A stretch of 58,925 nucleotides of DNA, from contig JAEXYH010000051.1 of the NCBI GenBank assembly GCA_023451735.1, positions 1 to 58,925 on the forward strand, in the 5' to 3' direction. The notes under the pieces were generated by a model that saw only the letters and a list, made by a program, of their open reading frames with translations, searched no databases and was not told the DNA's origin. A program made the translations under genes and the position numbers. Positions within the stretch are counted from its first letter, which is position 1. Each line of letters starts with the position of its first letter. The stretch is from Pseudomonadota bacterium (lineage in GTDB: Bacteria > Pseudomonadota > Alphaproteobacteria > Rhizobiales > Rhizobiaceae). This document shows positions 49,222-58,800 of this stretch, in pieces.

Positions 49222-51693
49222 ATGATCAGACTGATTGGATATTTCTTTGGAATGGCCTGCGTGCTCTTTTTGGGCGTAGCTGCTGCCGTTGCCATCTATT
49301 TGAGTGGCATGACCAAGGATTTGCCCGACTATGAAGTGCTGGCTTCCTATGAGCCGCCTGTGGCAACGCGCATCCATGCCGGCAACGGCGCGCTTATGGC
49401 GGAATATGCTCGCGAGCGTCGTCTCTTCTTGCCGATCCAGGCTATTCCCGACCGCGTCAAGGCTGCCTTCCTGTCGGCCGAAGACAAGAATTTCTACAAT
49501 CATCCGGGTGTCGATCCGTTCGGCCTCGGTCGCGCCGTTTTGAACAACCTGCAGAATTTCGGTTCCGGCCGTCGCCCGGAAGGTGCGTCCACGATCACCC
49601 AGCAGGTGGCGAAGAACTTTCTTCTGTCTGCCGACCAGACGATCGACCGCAAGGTGAAGGAAGCTATCCTTTCCTTCCGCATCGAGCAGGCCTATTCCAA
49701 GGACAAGATCCTTGAGCTTTATCTCAACGAGATCTTTTTCGGTCTGAACTCCTATGGCATCGCCGGCGCGGCTCTCACCTATTTCGACAAGTCGGTAACC
49801 GAACTGACGACGGCCGAGGCTGCCTATCTCGCCGCCCTGCCGAAGGGGCCGAACAACTATCATCCGTTCCGCCACGAAAAAGCAGCGATCGAGCGCCGTG
49901 ATTGGGTGATCGACCGTATGGCCGAAAACGGTTACATCACCCAGGTAGACGCAGACGAAGCCAAGACCCAGCCGCTCGGTGTCAAGCCCCGCCGCGGTTC
50001 CGGCACGGTTGCGGCATCCGAATATTTCTCGGAGGCCGTCCGCCGCCAGCTTATCGAGCGCTACGGCGACAAGGCGCTTTACGAAGGCGGTCTTTCCGTC
50101 CGCACCTCGCTTGATCCCGAGCTTCAGGTCATTGCCCGTCGTGTCCTTCAGGATGGTCTGCTGGATTACGATGAGCGCCGCGGTTTCCATGGCGTGCTGG
50201 CTTCGATCGAGACATCGCCGGACTGGGCGCTGGCACTCGGTAAGCTTCTTGCCGACAACAAGGTGCCGGAACTGCGGGACGTTCCTGAATGGACGATCGC
50301 GGTCGTGCTCGGCGTCTCGGCCAAGGAAGCGGAAATCGGCCTGCAGTCCCAGAACGGCAGCAAGACCGATCCTGAGCGCAAGACCGGAACGATTGCCGCC
50401 GACGATATGAAATGGGCCTACCGGGATGCTACCGGCGAGCGTAAGCCTGCGAAGGGTCCCGACGGAGTTCTGAAGGTCGGCGACGTGATTTATGTCGAAG
50501 CCTTGAAGCAGGGTGCAAATTCCTACCGCTTGCGGCAGACGCCGAAAGTGCAGGGTGGTTTCGTGGCCATGGACCCAAATACCGGCCGCGTTCTCGCTAT
50601 GGCAGGCGGCTTCTCCTACGCGCAGTCCGAATTCAACCGTGCGACGCAGGCGATGCGCCAGCCCGGTTCCTCGTTCAAGCCGTTCGTATATGCGGCAGCA
50701 CTCGACAACGGCTATACGCCGGCATCGGTTGTGCTTGATGCGCCGATCGAGGTTGTTTCGGGCAATCAGGTCTGGCGTCCGTCCAACTATGGCGAAGAGG
50801 ATGGTAAGGGGCCGGCCACACTGCGCACAGGCATCGAGAAGTCGCGCAACCAGATGACCGTACGTCTGGCCCAGGACATGGGCATGGATGTCGTGGCTGA
50901 ATATGCGGAGCGTTTCGGCATCTACGACAAGATGGCGCCTTATCTGCCGATGGCGCTCGGTTCCGGCGAAACGACGGTCATGCGCATGGTGTCGGCCTAC
51001 GCGGTCATCGCCAACGGCGGCAAGCAGATCAAGCCGACGGTCATCGACCGTATTCAGGACCGTTACGGCAAGACGATCTTCCGCCATGAGGAGCGTGGTT
51101 GCGAGGGCTGCAATGCCAGCGAATGGGCCAATCAGGAAGAGCCTGTCTTGGTTGACAACCGCGAACAGGTTCTCGATCCGATGACGGCCTACCAGATCAC
51201 ATCGATGATGGAAGGCGTTGTCCGTCGCGGCACGGCTGCCGGCAAGATCCCGGTCAACGACCGTCCGGTCGCCGGCAAGACCGGCACGACCAACGACGAG
51301 AAGGATGCCTGGTTCGTCGGCTTCACCCCGAACCTCGTGGCCGGTCTTTATATCGGTTTCGATACGCCGGCTCCGCTCGGCCGTGGTGGTACGGGTAGCG
51401 GCCTGGCTGCGCCATTGTTCGGCAAGTTCCTCGAGGCAGCGGCCAAGCTTACCCCGGCTGAAAAGTTTCATGTTCCGGATGGCATGAACTTCATCGCGGT
51501 CAACCGCAAGACCGGCATGATGGCCTTCGATGGCGAGCCGGACACGATTGTCGAGGCCTTCAAGCCCGGCACCGGCCCGGCCGATGTCTTCCAGGTCATC
51601 GGCGATGGCGAATACATGACCCAGGAACAGATCCTGGATTCCTCGCCCCAGGCGCAACAGGCGATCACCTCGGGTGCGTCGGGCCTCTACTGA
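49222..51693 (+). CDS. mrcA: Class A penicillin-binding protein 1A
   Basis: Bifunctional glycosyltransferase and transpeptidase making peptidoglycan strands and cross-links. In 823 residues from ATG 49222: a membrane anchor (about 5-28), a GT51 domain with SAEDKNFYNHPG near 83 and GASTITQQVAKN, an OB-like insert (about 330-450), and a transpeptidase domain with SSFK (nucleophile Ser483), SRN and KTGT near 686. A frame from 49168 adds residues without support. Follows the amidase gene by 260 bases in the same direction; rhizobia depend on this enzyme for polar growth. Confidence 0.96.
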   Translation: MIRLIGYFFGMACVLFLGVAAAVAIYLSGMTKDLPDYEVLASYEPPVATRIHAGNGALMAEYARERRLFLPIQAIPDRVKAAFLSAEDKNFYNHPGVDPFGLGRAVLNNLQNFGSGRRPEGASTITQQVAKNFLLSADQTIDRKVKEAILSFRIEQAYSKDKILELYLNEIFFGLNSYGIAGAALTYFDKSVTELTTAEAAYLAALPKGPNNYHPFRHEKAAIERRDWVIDRMAENGYITQVDADEAKTQPLGVKPRRGSGTVAASEYFSEAVRRQLIERYGDKALYEGGLSVRTSLDPELQVIARRVLQDGLLDYDERRGFHGVLASIETSPDWALALGKLLADNKVPELRDVPEWTIAVVLGVSAKEAEIGLQSQNGSKTDPERKTGTIAADDMKWAYRDATGERKPAKGPDGVLKVGDVIYVEALKQGANSYRLRQTPKVQGGFVAMDPNTGRVLAMAGGFSYAQSEFNRATQAMRQPGSSFKPFVYAAALDNGYTPASVVLDAPIEVVSGNQVWRPSNYGEEDGKGPATLRTGIEKSRNQMTVRLAQDMGMDVVAEYAERFGIYDKMAPYLPMALGSGETTVMRMVSAYAVIANGGKQIKPTVIDRIQDRYGKTIFRHEERGCEGCNASEWANQEEPVLVDNREQVLDPMTAYQITSMMEGVVRRGTAAGKIPVNDRPVAGKTGTTNDEKDAWFVGFTPNLVAGLYIGFDTPAPLGRGGTGSGLAAPLFGKFLEAAAKLTPAEKFHVPDGMNFIAVNRKTGMMAFDGEPDTIVEAFKPGTGPADVFQVIGDGEYMTQEQILDSSPQAQQAITSGASGLY

Positions 51694-51801
51694 CTTGCTG
51701 AGGTTCTTGACGGCCGGGGGCGGCCTTTACATCCGCTCCCGGCGCAACTATGTCCCACCGCATCTTAATCCCTGAAGATCACAGAGAGAGAAGAACACGC
51801 C

Positions 51802-52933
51802 ATGCGCGCGGAAATGCTGAATATTGTCGACGAAATCAAGCAGGCCATAAGCCTGCTGAGGAGGCATCTTTGACTGGGATCAGGCTGTAAGAAGACTGGA
51901 CTGGTTGAATAACAAGGCAGAGGATCCCAACCTCTGGAACGACGCCCAGGAAGCCCAGAAGCTGATGCGCGAACGCCAGCAGCTCGATGAGGCGCTGAGC
52001 GGCGTAAAAGCGATGGAGCAGCAGCTCGCCGACAATATCGAGCTCATCGAGCTTGGTGAGGAAGAAGGCGACGACGCGATCGTCACGGATGCCGAACAGG
52101 CGCTGAAGGTGCTGAAGGCTGAAGCTTCCCGCCGTCAGGTGGAGGCCATGCTTTCGGGCGAAGCCGATGCCAACGATACCTATGTCGAAGTGCATTCCGG
52201 TGCTGGTGGTACCGAGAGCCAGGACTGGGCGAACATGCTTCTGCGGATGTATACCCGCTGGGCAGAGCGCCAGGGCTACAAGGTCGAGCTGCTGGAAATG
52301 CATGACGGTGAAGAAGCCGGCATCAAGTCCGCGACGATACTCGTCAAGGGACACAATGCCTTCGGATGGATGAAGACGGAGTCCGGCGTACATCGCCTTG
52401 TCCGTATCTCGCCTTACGATTCGAATGCGCGCCGTCACACGTCGTTCTCGTCGATCTGGGTCTATCCGGTTGTCGACGACTCGATCAACATCGAGGTCAA
52501 CGAAAGCGACTGCCGCATCGATACCTATCGCGCGTCGGGTGCCGGCGGACAGCACGTCAACACGACCGACTCGGCTGTACGTATCACCCATATCCCGACC
52601 GGCATTGTCGTATCCTGCCAGCAGGAACGCTCACAGCACAAGAACCGCGCCAAGGCGTGGGAAATGCTGCGTGCCCGTATGTACGAAGCCGAATTGATGA
52701 AGCGTGAAGCCGCCGCCAATGCCGAGGCCGCCTCCAAGAGCGACATCGGCTGGGGTCACCAGATCCGCTCCTACGTCCTGCAGCCCTACCAGTTGGTCAA
52801 GGACCTGCGCACAGGTGTTTCCAGCACGGCACCGGACGATGTTCTGGATGGTGAACTCAACGAGTTCATGGAAGCTGCATTGGCACACCGCATCAGCGGT
52901 AAGCCGGATGCCGAGGTCGCCGACGTCGACTGA
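51802..52933 (+). CDS. prfB: Peptide chain release factor 2 (programmed +1 frameshift)
   Basis: Recognises UGA and UAA stop codons. Translation starts at ATG 51802 and after 23 codons meets an in-frame TGA (51871-51873); a +1 shift at CTT-TGA continues in the frame ending at 52933, giving 376 residues. The stop-recognition loop should be SPF-like, and the peptidyl-tRNA-hydrolysis motif GGQHVN is intact. Low RF2 raises frameshifting, so the protein controls its own level. Not a pseudogene. Followed by an intrinsic terminator. Confidence 0.97.
51859..51873 (+). promoter_or_regulatory. RF2 autoregulatory +1 frameshift site
   Basis: AGGAGG-CAT-CTT-TGA: an internal Shine-Dalgarno-like AGGAGG three bases before the slippery CTT, then TGA with C as the following base, the weak stop context used across bacterial prfB genes. 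Compared with the E. coli site, only the SD-like and spacer bases differ. Confidence 0.93.
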
Positions 52934-52957
52934 CGCTTCCTCTGTCGATATTCAAAG

Positions 52958-52986
52958 AAAAGGCCAGGTCTCAAGCCTGGCTTTTT
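52958..52986 (+). terminator. Intrinsic terminator of prfB
   Basis: GCCAGG (52963-52968) pairs with CCTGGC (52976-52981) across a seven-base loop and is followed by TTTTT. It can also serve nadK on the opposite strand, since A residues precede the stem. Confidence 0.8.
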
Positions 52987-52998
52987 CGTTCCATGATC

Positions 52999-53772
52999 TC
53001 AATTCATGAATTGTTCGGCCAGAATGCGGTCCGACCATGAATGATCCGGATCAGACAGGATGCGGGCCGTCAGTTCCGTCGACTGTGCGATGCGCACATG
53101 AAGAACCGATTTGACCTCGGCATTGTCCGCGACCGCATTGACCGGCCGTTTTTCCGGCTCGAGGATGGTGAGATCGACACAGACGTGGTTAGGAAGAAGC
53201 GCACCGCGCCAGCGTCGCGGCCGATAGGGGGAAACCGGCGTCATCGCCAGAAGCGGTGCTTCGAGAGGCAGAATCGGGCCATGGGCGGAAAGATTGTAGG
53301 CTGTTGAACCGGCAGGGGTGGCAACCATCACGCCGTCACAGATCAGTTCATCCAGCCGCACGCGTCCGTCGATCTCGACCTTCAGTTTCGCGGCCTGATA
53401 GGACTGGCGAAACAGATAGACCTCATTGATCGCAAGGGCCACGGATGTCGATCCGTCGCTGCTGGTTGTCGTCATCTTGAGCGGATGAAACTCGTTTTCC
53501 ATGGCAACCGCGATTCGCTCCGGCAGGGTGTCTGCACGGTAATCGTTCATCAGGAAGCCCACCGAGCCGCGATTCATGCCATAAACGCGCGGTCCCGACG
53601 TGATCGTCTCGTGCAGGGTCTGCAGCATGAAACCGTCGCCGCCGAGTGCAACGATGACATCGGCCTCGTCGAGCGGACGGTTGCCGTAAAGCCGGACAAG
53701 CTCTTCCAGCGCCGCCTGCGCCTCAGGGGCCGGGGACGCGATAAAAGACAACTTCTCGCAGGGAATGGGCAT
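52999..53772 (-). CDS. nadK: NAD kinase
   Basis: Phosphorylates NAD to NADP. The 257-residue protein has the GGDG motif at residues 44-47 (catalytic Asp46), the NE pair in ALAINEVYLF, and the glycine-rich TPAGSTAYNLSAHGP motif. The length is slightly short against gammaproteobacterial enzymes but usual for rhizobia. It is convergent with prfB. The start MPIPCEKL is the first of the frame; the ribosome site is weak. Confidence 0.95.
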   Translation of the reverse strand: MPIPCEKLSFIASPAPEAQAALEELVRLYGNRPLDEADVIVALGGDGFMLQTLHETITSGPRVYGMNRGSVGFLMNDYRADTLPERIAVAMENEFHPLKMTTTSSDGSTSVALAINEVYLFRQSYQAAKLKVEIDGRVRLDELICDGVMVATPAGSTAYNLSAHGPILPLEAPLLAMTPVSPYRPRRWRGALLPNHVCVDLTILEPEKRPVNAVADNAEVKSVLHVRIAQSTELTARILSDPDHSWSDRILAEQFMN

Positions 53773-54027
53773 GAATAGGCAAGCCTTTGACGGTGTCGCC
53801 GTGAATGAGCCCGTTGGGCGCCCTCAATGGCGTTGCTGGATTGTCGACCGCTTGAAGACAGGTAAGCCACAAGCGCAGCAGTGGTACAGGAAAAGAAGGC
53901 GGGTGGACAAGCGTCCAGGTTCCCATCTCCGTCCGCCATTGACTGAAGATGCTGGACAAATTGATCCGACTGCGACGTTTTCGCTTTACAGCAGAATAAA
54001 ATATGGTAATTCCGGCGCTCAATGGAT

Positions 54028-54103
<76 letters not shown>

Positions 54104-54605
54104 TTATTACCCGTTATTATGATGAAGCAGTGTCAGCCTTGCTTACCCGGTAGGACGTGGCGACGTATGCAATCATGGTCTTCGCCCTTGCACTGTGTTC
54201 GGCACGTTTCGTGCGGCGTGTTGCACATCACGTTGCGCGCCACCGAATTCTTTGAGCTACCGCCGGATATTCGCTGAGTGCTCCACTTTTATCAGGTTGC
54301 GATTTCTCAATCCCTGACGTGCTGGCCACGGGCTGACTGATTCGCAGATGAGTTGTCTGGGATCGAAGTAGAGCGCAGCTGAGTAGAATCGATGGGCGAT
54401 ACACCGTGTCGATGCCGCTCATGGATGGTAACGCGGGTTCGTCGTTTCGACCGCGTTGCCTTTAAAAGTCGTTCATCGATGAAAATGGCCGGAAATGTTC
54501 TCGTGAAATCCTTTGTATTTACTTTGCGTTTACCAAGATATTCGCATATCCGTTGTACCATCTTTGCGCATGAAGCGTGTCTCCATTTTTTCATCAGGAC
54601 CATAG
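54104..54605. other. Low-GC intergenic stretch between tRNA-Thr and the flagellin gene
   Basis: About 500 bases with visibly lower GC than the flanking core genes. No credible gene or terminator; an open frame on the plus strand from 54392 to 54670 has unfavourable codon use and overlaps the flagellin start. I found no repeat of the tRNA 3' end that would mark an integration site, though none was searchable outside this window. The flagellin promoter must lie here. Confidence 0.4.
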
Positions 54606-55583
54606 ATGACGAGTATTCACACGAATACTGCGGCTATTGCTGCGCTCCAGACGCTGCGTCCGCTAGCTGACGAGCTCAATAAGACCCAGGGTCAGGTGTC
54701 TTCGGGACTACGTGTAGCCGTTGCGGCTGATAACGTTGCCTACTGGTCGATCTCCACGACGATGAAGTCGGACAATAAGGCAATCGGTGCGGTTCAAGAT
54801 GTTCTGGCCCTCAGTGCTGCGGTCGTCGATACGACCTATGCGGCTGCCGAAACGTCGATCAATCTTATGTCCGAGATCAAGAGCAAACTCGTGACGGCAC
54901 ATGAGCCGGCTGCCGACAGGGGCAAGGTCAACGGAGACATAACGGAGCTGAAAAAGCAGCTGCAAGCGACGCTGCAGGCTGCATCCTTCAGCGGAGAGAA
55001 CTGGCTGTCCTGGAATACCGCGGAGGATTCGCGAAACAAGGAGATCGTCAGCTCCTTCATTCGCAACGGGGACGGAACGGTGAGGCTTGGAAGGACGACC
55101 TACGAGATCAATACGCCTCCGCCGAGAACTGATACAAATGTTCAGTATTTCGTCGACAATGGAGGCTCCGGGGAATACGGCATTCTGTCGAGCGAAGCCT
55201 TCGCGGTGCAGGCAGGATCCGCCAAGAATTACGTCATTATTCCTGGCGCGACAGCGCCTGCCTCAGCTGTCGAAATGACGATTGACGACGCAACGACAGG
55301 CGACGAATTGGGCGACATGCTCAATACCGTCGAAAGCATGACCAAGCAGATGACGAACATGGCTGCCAGTCTGGGAGCGTTGACCACCCATATTGCGATG
55401 AGCAGTGACTTTGCCTCCAAGCTCAGTGACTCGGTCGAAACGGGTGTGAGCCGGTTGGTGGACACGAATATGGAAGAGGCGTCCGCGAAGCTCTCGGCTC
55501 TGCAAGCGCAGCAGCAGTTGGCAACGCAGTCGCTCACGATTGCAAATTCCTATGCCAGCAACGTCCTCACTCTGTTTCAATAA
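54606..55583 (+). CDS. Flagellin (lone copy)
   Basis: A 325-residue flagellin. Both conserved filament-core ends are present: N-terminal MTSIHTNTAAIAALQTLR with SSGLRVAVAADNVAYW, and C-terminal ANSYASNVLTLFQ. The central D2/D3-like region (about 145-235) is divergent. No other motility gene is near, unlike the main rhizobial fla cluster, so this is an accessory flagellin as seen for outlying fla genes in Rhizobium leguminosarum. CAGGA precedes ATG 54606. GC content looks lower than neighbouring genes, which may reflect transfer or relaxed selection. Confidence 0.93.
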   Translation: MTSIHTNTAAIAALQTLRPLADELNKTQGQVSSGLRVAVAADNVAYWSISTTMKSDNKAIGAVQDVLALSAAVVDTTYAAAETSINLMSEIKSKLVTAHEPAADRGKVNGDITELKKQLQATLQAASFSGENWLSWNTAEDSRNKEIVSSFIRNGDGTVRLGRTTYEINTPPPRTDTNVQYFVDNGGSGEYGILSSEAFAVQAGSAKNYVIIPGATAPASAVEMTIDDATTGDELGDMLNTVESMTKQMTNMAASLGALTTHIAMSSDFASKLSDSVETGVSRLVDTNMEEASAKLSALQAQQQLATQSLTIANSYASNVLTLFQ

Positions 55584-55720
55584 GGTTCCACGCCGAAGAG
55601 TAATCGTGTCTCTGACGTTCGGCTTCTCTTTGGCGAAATTCGGCTCGTGTTGGAAAATGCATGAGCGCAAGGCTGTTTGGCGGATCGGGCGCATCCCGTG
55701 TTAGAGCAGCTTTGCCTTTG

Positions 55721-56539
55721 CTAGATCTTGCAGCATCGCGCCACAAAATCCGGGTTGGAAAAATCCGCGTAACGACTGTGCCCCGTCTTGCCATACCTAA
55801 GGGGGACGCCCTCCAGATCGACGGTGATCCCACCGGCGGCTCTCAGTACAGCGTCGCCCGCGGCAGTGTCCCATTCCATGGTTCGGCCGAATCGGGGGTA
55901 GATGTCGGCAGCACCTTCTGCGATCAGGCAGAATTTCAGCGATGATCCGACTGCCCTGATCTCACTAGCACCGCATTGATTGAGAAATTCGTCGGTTTCG
56001 ATGGAGCGATGCGAGCGGCTTGCAAGGGCGATATGCGGAGTGGCTGCCGTGCGGGCGCGCATCGGTTCGCGCCGCGAAACCTGAAAGTTTTCGTCGACCC
56101 ACAGTTTTTCCGCTCCGTCGGGGCTGCCGGAATAGGCAATACCAAGCGCTGGCGCATAGACGAAACCTGCGATGGGAGCGCCGTCTTCGATCAGCGCGAT
56201 GTTGACGGTAAAATCGTCATGGCCGTTGATGAATTCCTTTGTCCCGTCGAGCGGATCGACGAGAATGAAAGCCTTGTTCGCAATATCGGGAATGCATCCC
56301 GCCGCAGCCTGCTCTTCCGCGACGATCGGGATATGAGGACAGGCTTTGGCGAGTTCAGACAGAATAACGGCTTCGGCCTGCTCATCGGCCTCGGTGACGG
56401 GAGAGGCATCCGCCTTGTAACGCGCATGTGGTCCGGCCTTGTGGATGGCCAGGATAGGACGTCCGGCCTGAAGTGCCGCCCGCTCGAATATGGCGATTGT
56501 CGTTTTCCACGGTGAGGTCTTGGATTGGGTGATCGTCAT
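55721..56539 (-). CDS. cysQ: 3'(2'),5'-bisphosphate nucleotidase CysQ
   Basis: Removes the 3' phosphate of PAP/PAPS to AMP, protecting sulfate assimilation. The 272-residue inositol-monophosphatase-fold protein has the metal motifs AEEQA, DPLDGTKEFI and WDTAAGDAVL. ATG 56539 follows GGGAACAG; a frame reaching 56557 is less likely. No sulfate genes are adjacent. It runs opposite to the flagellin gene. Confidence 0.95.
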   Translation of the reverse strand: MTITQSKTSPWKTTIAIFERAALQAGRPILAIHKAGPHARYKADASPVTEADEQAEAVILSELAKACPHIPIVAEEQAAAGCIPDIANKAFILVDPLDGTKEFINGHDDFTVNIALIEDGAPIAGFVYAPALGIAYSGSPDGAEKLWVDENFQVSRREPMRARTAATPHIALASRSHRSIETDEFLNQCGASEIRAVGSSLKFCLIAEGAADIYPRFGRTMEWDTAAGDAVLRAAGGITVDLEGVPLRYGKTGHSRYADFSNPDFVARCCKI

Positions 56540-56657
56540 GATCTGTTCCCATGCCACGAATCTGGAGGCGAGGGGAGTCTTTACGCAGGCAGCAGGAACG
56601 TGCGGCGGGGCACGACACTGATGGGCTTCGGGATGTGGGCAGTGAAAATGCTGCCGC

Positions 56658-57242
56658 TTAATGAGCCTGTCGATCTGTGCGCCTCAGCATCCCGACCCCC
56701 AGGGCTCCTGCAAGCGAGCGGCCGATCTCCAGCCCGATCATGCCCAGCAATTCCATAAGCCGTGCAAAAAGATCCCGCAGGCGAGGATGTTGGCTCTCTC
56801 GCACCTGAGCCGGCAACCGGTCGGTTGCGACAGCTTGTGTCTCGAGCCGTTGAGCATCGTCGTCGATTGCCGCCGTGGCATGCCGGTCGACGGTTTCGAC
56901 GGCGCGCTTGCGTATCAGTTCCGCCAGCCCGAGCGCCGGCCGGTTGGGTTCTTCCGGGAGGGGCGTGAGATCCCACCGGTCACTGAGGAAGGTTTCAGGT
57001 TCGATCCGGTAACCGGCTTCGATCGCCGCTTCGATGAAATTGACGCGCGCCAGGCTGGCATCGGCTTGCCCGACCAGCGCATCGCGGCAGCACAGCACTG
57101 CCGCGATATGGGATTCTGTCCGTTTTGTCGGCCATGCACCGATCAGCATCAGCGCCGCATCAAGTGTGCCGGTAACGATCACCGTTCCCGGCCGGCCATA
57201 CATTTCGATGACGACGGGACTTTTCCAAGCTCCTGTTTCCAT
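56658..57242 (-). CDS. DUF982 domain protein with C-terminal extension
   Basis: A 194-residue protein. Residues about 10-85 fit DUF982, a family abundant in rhizobia (ALMLIGAWPTKRT, ALVGQADASLARVNFIEAA). The second half is an extension predicted to be helical and polar, ending in a hydrophobic LLGMIGLEIGRSLAGALGVGML stretch (about 165-187, cited in outline) that could associate with membrane. ATG 57242 follows GGGAGATAG. Function unknown; stands alone between cysQ and rlmB. Confidence 0.8.
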   Translation of the reverse strand: METGAWKSPVVIEMYGRPGTVIVTGTLDAALMLIGAWPTKRTESHIAAVLCCRDALVGQADASLARVNFIEAAIEAGYRIEPETFLSDRWDLTPLPEEPNRPALGLAELIRKRAVETVDRHATAAIDDDAQRLETQAVATDRLPAQVRESQHPRLRDLFARLMELLGMIGLEIGRSLAGALGVGMLRRTDRQAH

Positions 57243-57331
57243 CTCTATCTCCCAGCTCAATATTAGGAGATGATCACGTAAGGCTTGCGTGAAGATGGAT
57301 TTATCAGAGAGTACTAATGTCCCAGCATTCG

Positions 57332-58210
57332 TTACTGCGTCTTCACCAGATGCTGACGGGTCGCATAAAGTGCGATCGCTGCCGCATTGGACACGTTAAG
57401 CGACTTGATGGCGCCGGGCATGTCGAGCCGAGCGAGTGCGGAAACCGTTTCCCGCGTTTTCTGCCGAATGCCCTTGCCCTCGGATCCGAGCACCAGCGCA
57501 ATTTTTTCGCCGGACAGCGTTCCCTCTAGAGGTGCCGGTCCTTCCGAATCAAGGCCGATCGTCCTGAAGCCCAGCTTGTGCAGTTCCTGCAGTGCGTCGG
57601 CGAGATTGGTGATCTGGATATAGGGGATGAGTTCAAGCGCGCCGGATGCCGATTTGGCCAGCACGCCGGATTCCGTCGGACTATGTCTCTGGGTGGTGAT
57701 GATGGCGCCGGCGCCGAACGCCACGGCGGAACGCATGATGGCGCCGACATTATGCGGATCGGTCACCTGGTCGAGCACGAGGAGGAGGGGGCTCTCCTTC
57801 AGGGCATCCAGCCGGCGAACCGGCAAAGGCCGCGTTTCCAGCATGACGCCCTGGTGGATGGCTTCGGGACCGAGGACCTTGTCGATATCCTGCGGCGATA
57901 CGAGCTCCACCGGGAAGGGCTGAGCGGAGAATTCACCGATATCAAGGCGTAGAAACGCGTTCTGGGTGACGGAAAGCTTGATCAGCTCGCGTTCGGGATT
58001 GTCGAGCGCGGCACGTACGGTATGCAGGCCATAGAGGAACACCTGGTCCTGCTGTAGGGGCGGCGGCGTCCAGTCCTTGTTGGTTTTTTGTCGCTTCTGC
58101 TGCGGCGTCGGAATTTCACCGCGCTCGCGCTTGGCGTCGCGGACATTGCGCCGCAGCGTCGCATAATGGGTGTCGCGGGCGGATTTGTCTTTGGGATCTT
58201 TTGTGCTCAT
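57332..58210 (-). CDS. rlmB: 23S rRNA (guanosine(2251)-2'-O)-methyltransferase
   Basis: SpoU/TrmH-family (SPOUT) enzyme methylating the ribose of a guanosine in the peptidyl-transferase P-loop of 23S rRNA. In 292 residues: a basic N-terminal tail (about 1-50), a substrate-binding domain starting FLYGLHTVRAAL, and the knotted catalytic domain with TDPHNVGAIMRSA, VLGSEGKGIR and LNVSNAAAIALY. RlmB is favoured over other TrmH-like enzymes by this domain order. Divergent from the tRNA-Tyr array. Confidence 0.92.
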   Translation of the reverse strand: MSTKDPKDKSARDTHYATLRRNVRDAKRERGEIPTPQQKRQKTNKDWTPPPLQQDQVFLYGLHTVRAALDNPERELIKLSVTQNAFLRLDIGEFSAQPFPVELVSPQDIDKVLGPEAIHQGVMLETRPLPVRRLDALKESPLLLVLDQVTDPHNVGAIMRSAVAFGAGAIITTQRHSPTESGVLAKSASGALELIPYIQITNLADALQELHKLGFRTIGLDSEGPAPLEGTLSGEKIALVLGSEGKGIRQKTRETVSALARLDMPGAIKSLNVSNAAAIALYATRQHLVKTQ

Positions 58211-58307
58211 GCCGCCTTATATAGGCCGGCCTCCTTACCGCAAAGCCCTTCCATCGGAGGTCCGGTGGAGAACGTAATTTTTTCGTCATTTTTTCAAAGA
58301 GGTCGTG

Positions 58308-58336
58308 TTGACAGACGCAAACGAGGCGGTCATATA
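58308..58336 (+). promoter_or_regulatory. Promoter of the tRNA-Tyr/tRNA-Gly/tuf array
   Basis: TTGACA (58308-58313), exact 17-base spacer, CATATA (58331-58336). It lies about 65 bases before tRNA-Tyr and is the strongest-looking sigma-70 promoter in the window. A GC-rich stretch follows the -10. Confidence 0.75.
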
Positions 58337-58407
58337 GCCGCCACAGACGACGGGGCGACACGCTACCGGGTCTGACGAACTTGGTCTCACGATCCAGACG
58401 GAATACT

Positions 58408-58492
58408 GGAGGGATGCCCGAGTGGTTAAAGGGGACGGACTGTAAATCCGTTGGCTCAGCCTACGTTGGTTCAAATCCAACTCCCTCCACCA
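58408..58492 (+). tRNA. tRNA-Tyr (anticodon GTA)
   Basis: 85 bases including CCA; class II tRNA with a long variable arm. Acceptor GGAGGGA with TCCCTCC, anticodon stem ACGGA/TCCGT with loop CTGTAAA (anticodon GTA), T-loop TTCAAAT. First gene of the tRNA-tuf array. Confidence 0.97.
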
Positions 58493-58521
58493 TTCTGTTA
58501 TCGGATCGGACCAATCATACC

Positions 58522-58595
58522 GCGGGTATAGCTCAATGGTAGAGCAGCAGCCTTCCAAGCTGAATACGCGGGTTCGATTCCCGCTACCCGCTCCA
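58522..58595 (+). tRNA. tRNA-Gly (anticodon TCC)
   Basis: 74 bases including CCA. Acceptor GCGGGTA with TACCCGC, D-loop with AATGGTAGA, anticodon loop CTTCCAA (anticodon TCC), T-loop TTCGATT, discriminator T. It follows tRNA-Tyr by 29 bases; the Tyr-Gly-tuf order matches that of E. coli tyrU-glyT-...-tufB. Confidence 0.97.
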
Positions 58596-58800
58596 TTTTC
58601 CGCTTGAAGACACTTTTTGAATGAATGGCTGCGAAGCAGGCATTTTGCTTTGATTTCTCGGCATTCCGGCAACGATTCCGTGCTCGCGCCCTTGTACTCC
58701 GGCGCGCCGTAATTATGTCTTGCGCATTCTGGTGGAAAGCCTTAAACGGCTGCACCAAACCCGGTTCCGGGTCCACCTCTATGTTCACAGGAAGCATTCA

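Noticed and set aside
49216..51657. Open frame of 813 codons on the minus strand opposite mrcA
   Set aside because: Same cause: antisense of a high-GC coding region without start signals or domains.
51802..51873. prfB as a pseudogene due to the early in-frame TGA
   Set aside because: The TGA lies in the classic programmed frameshift site; the rest of the gene is intact.
54392..54670. A 92-codon frame running into the flagellin start
   Set aside because: It overlaps the flagellin gene in another frame, is Arg/Phe/Ser-rich and lacks a ribosome site.
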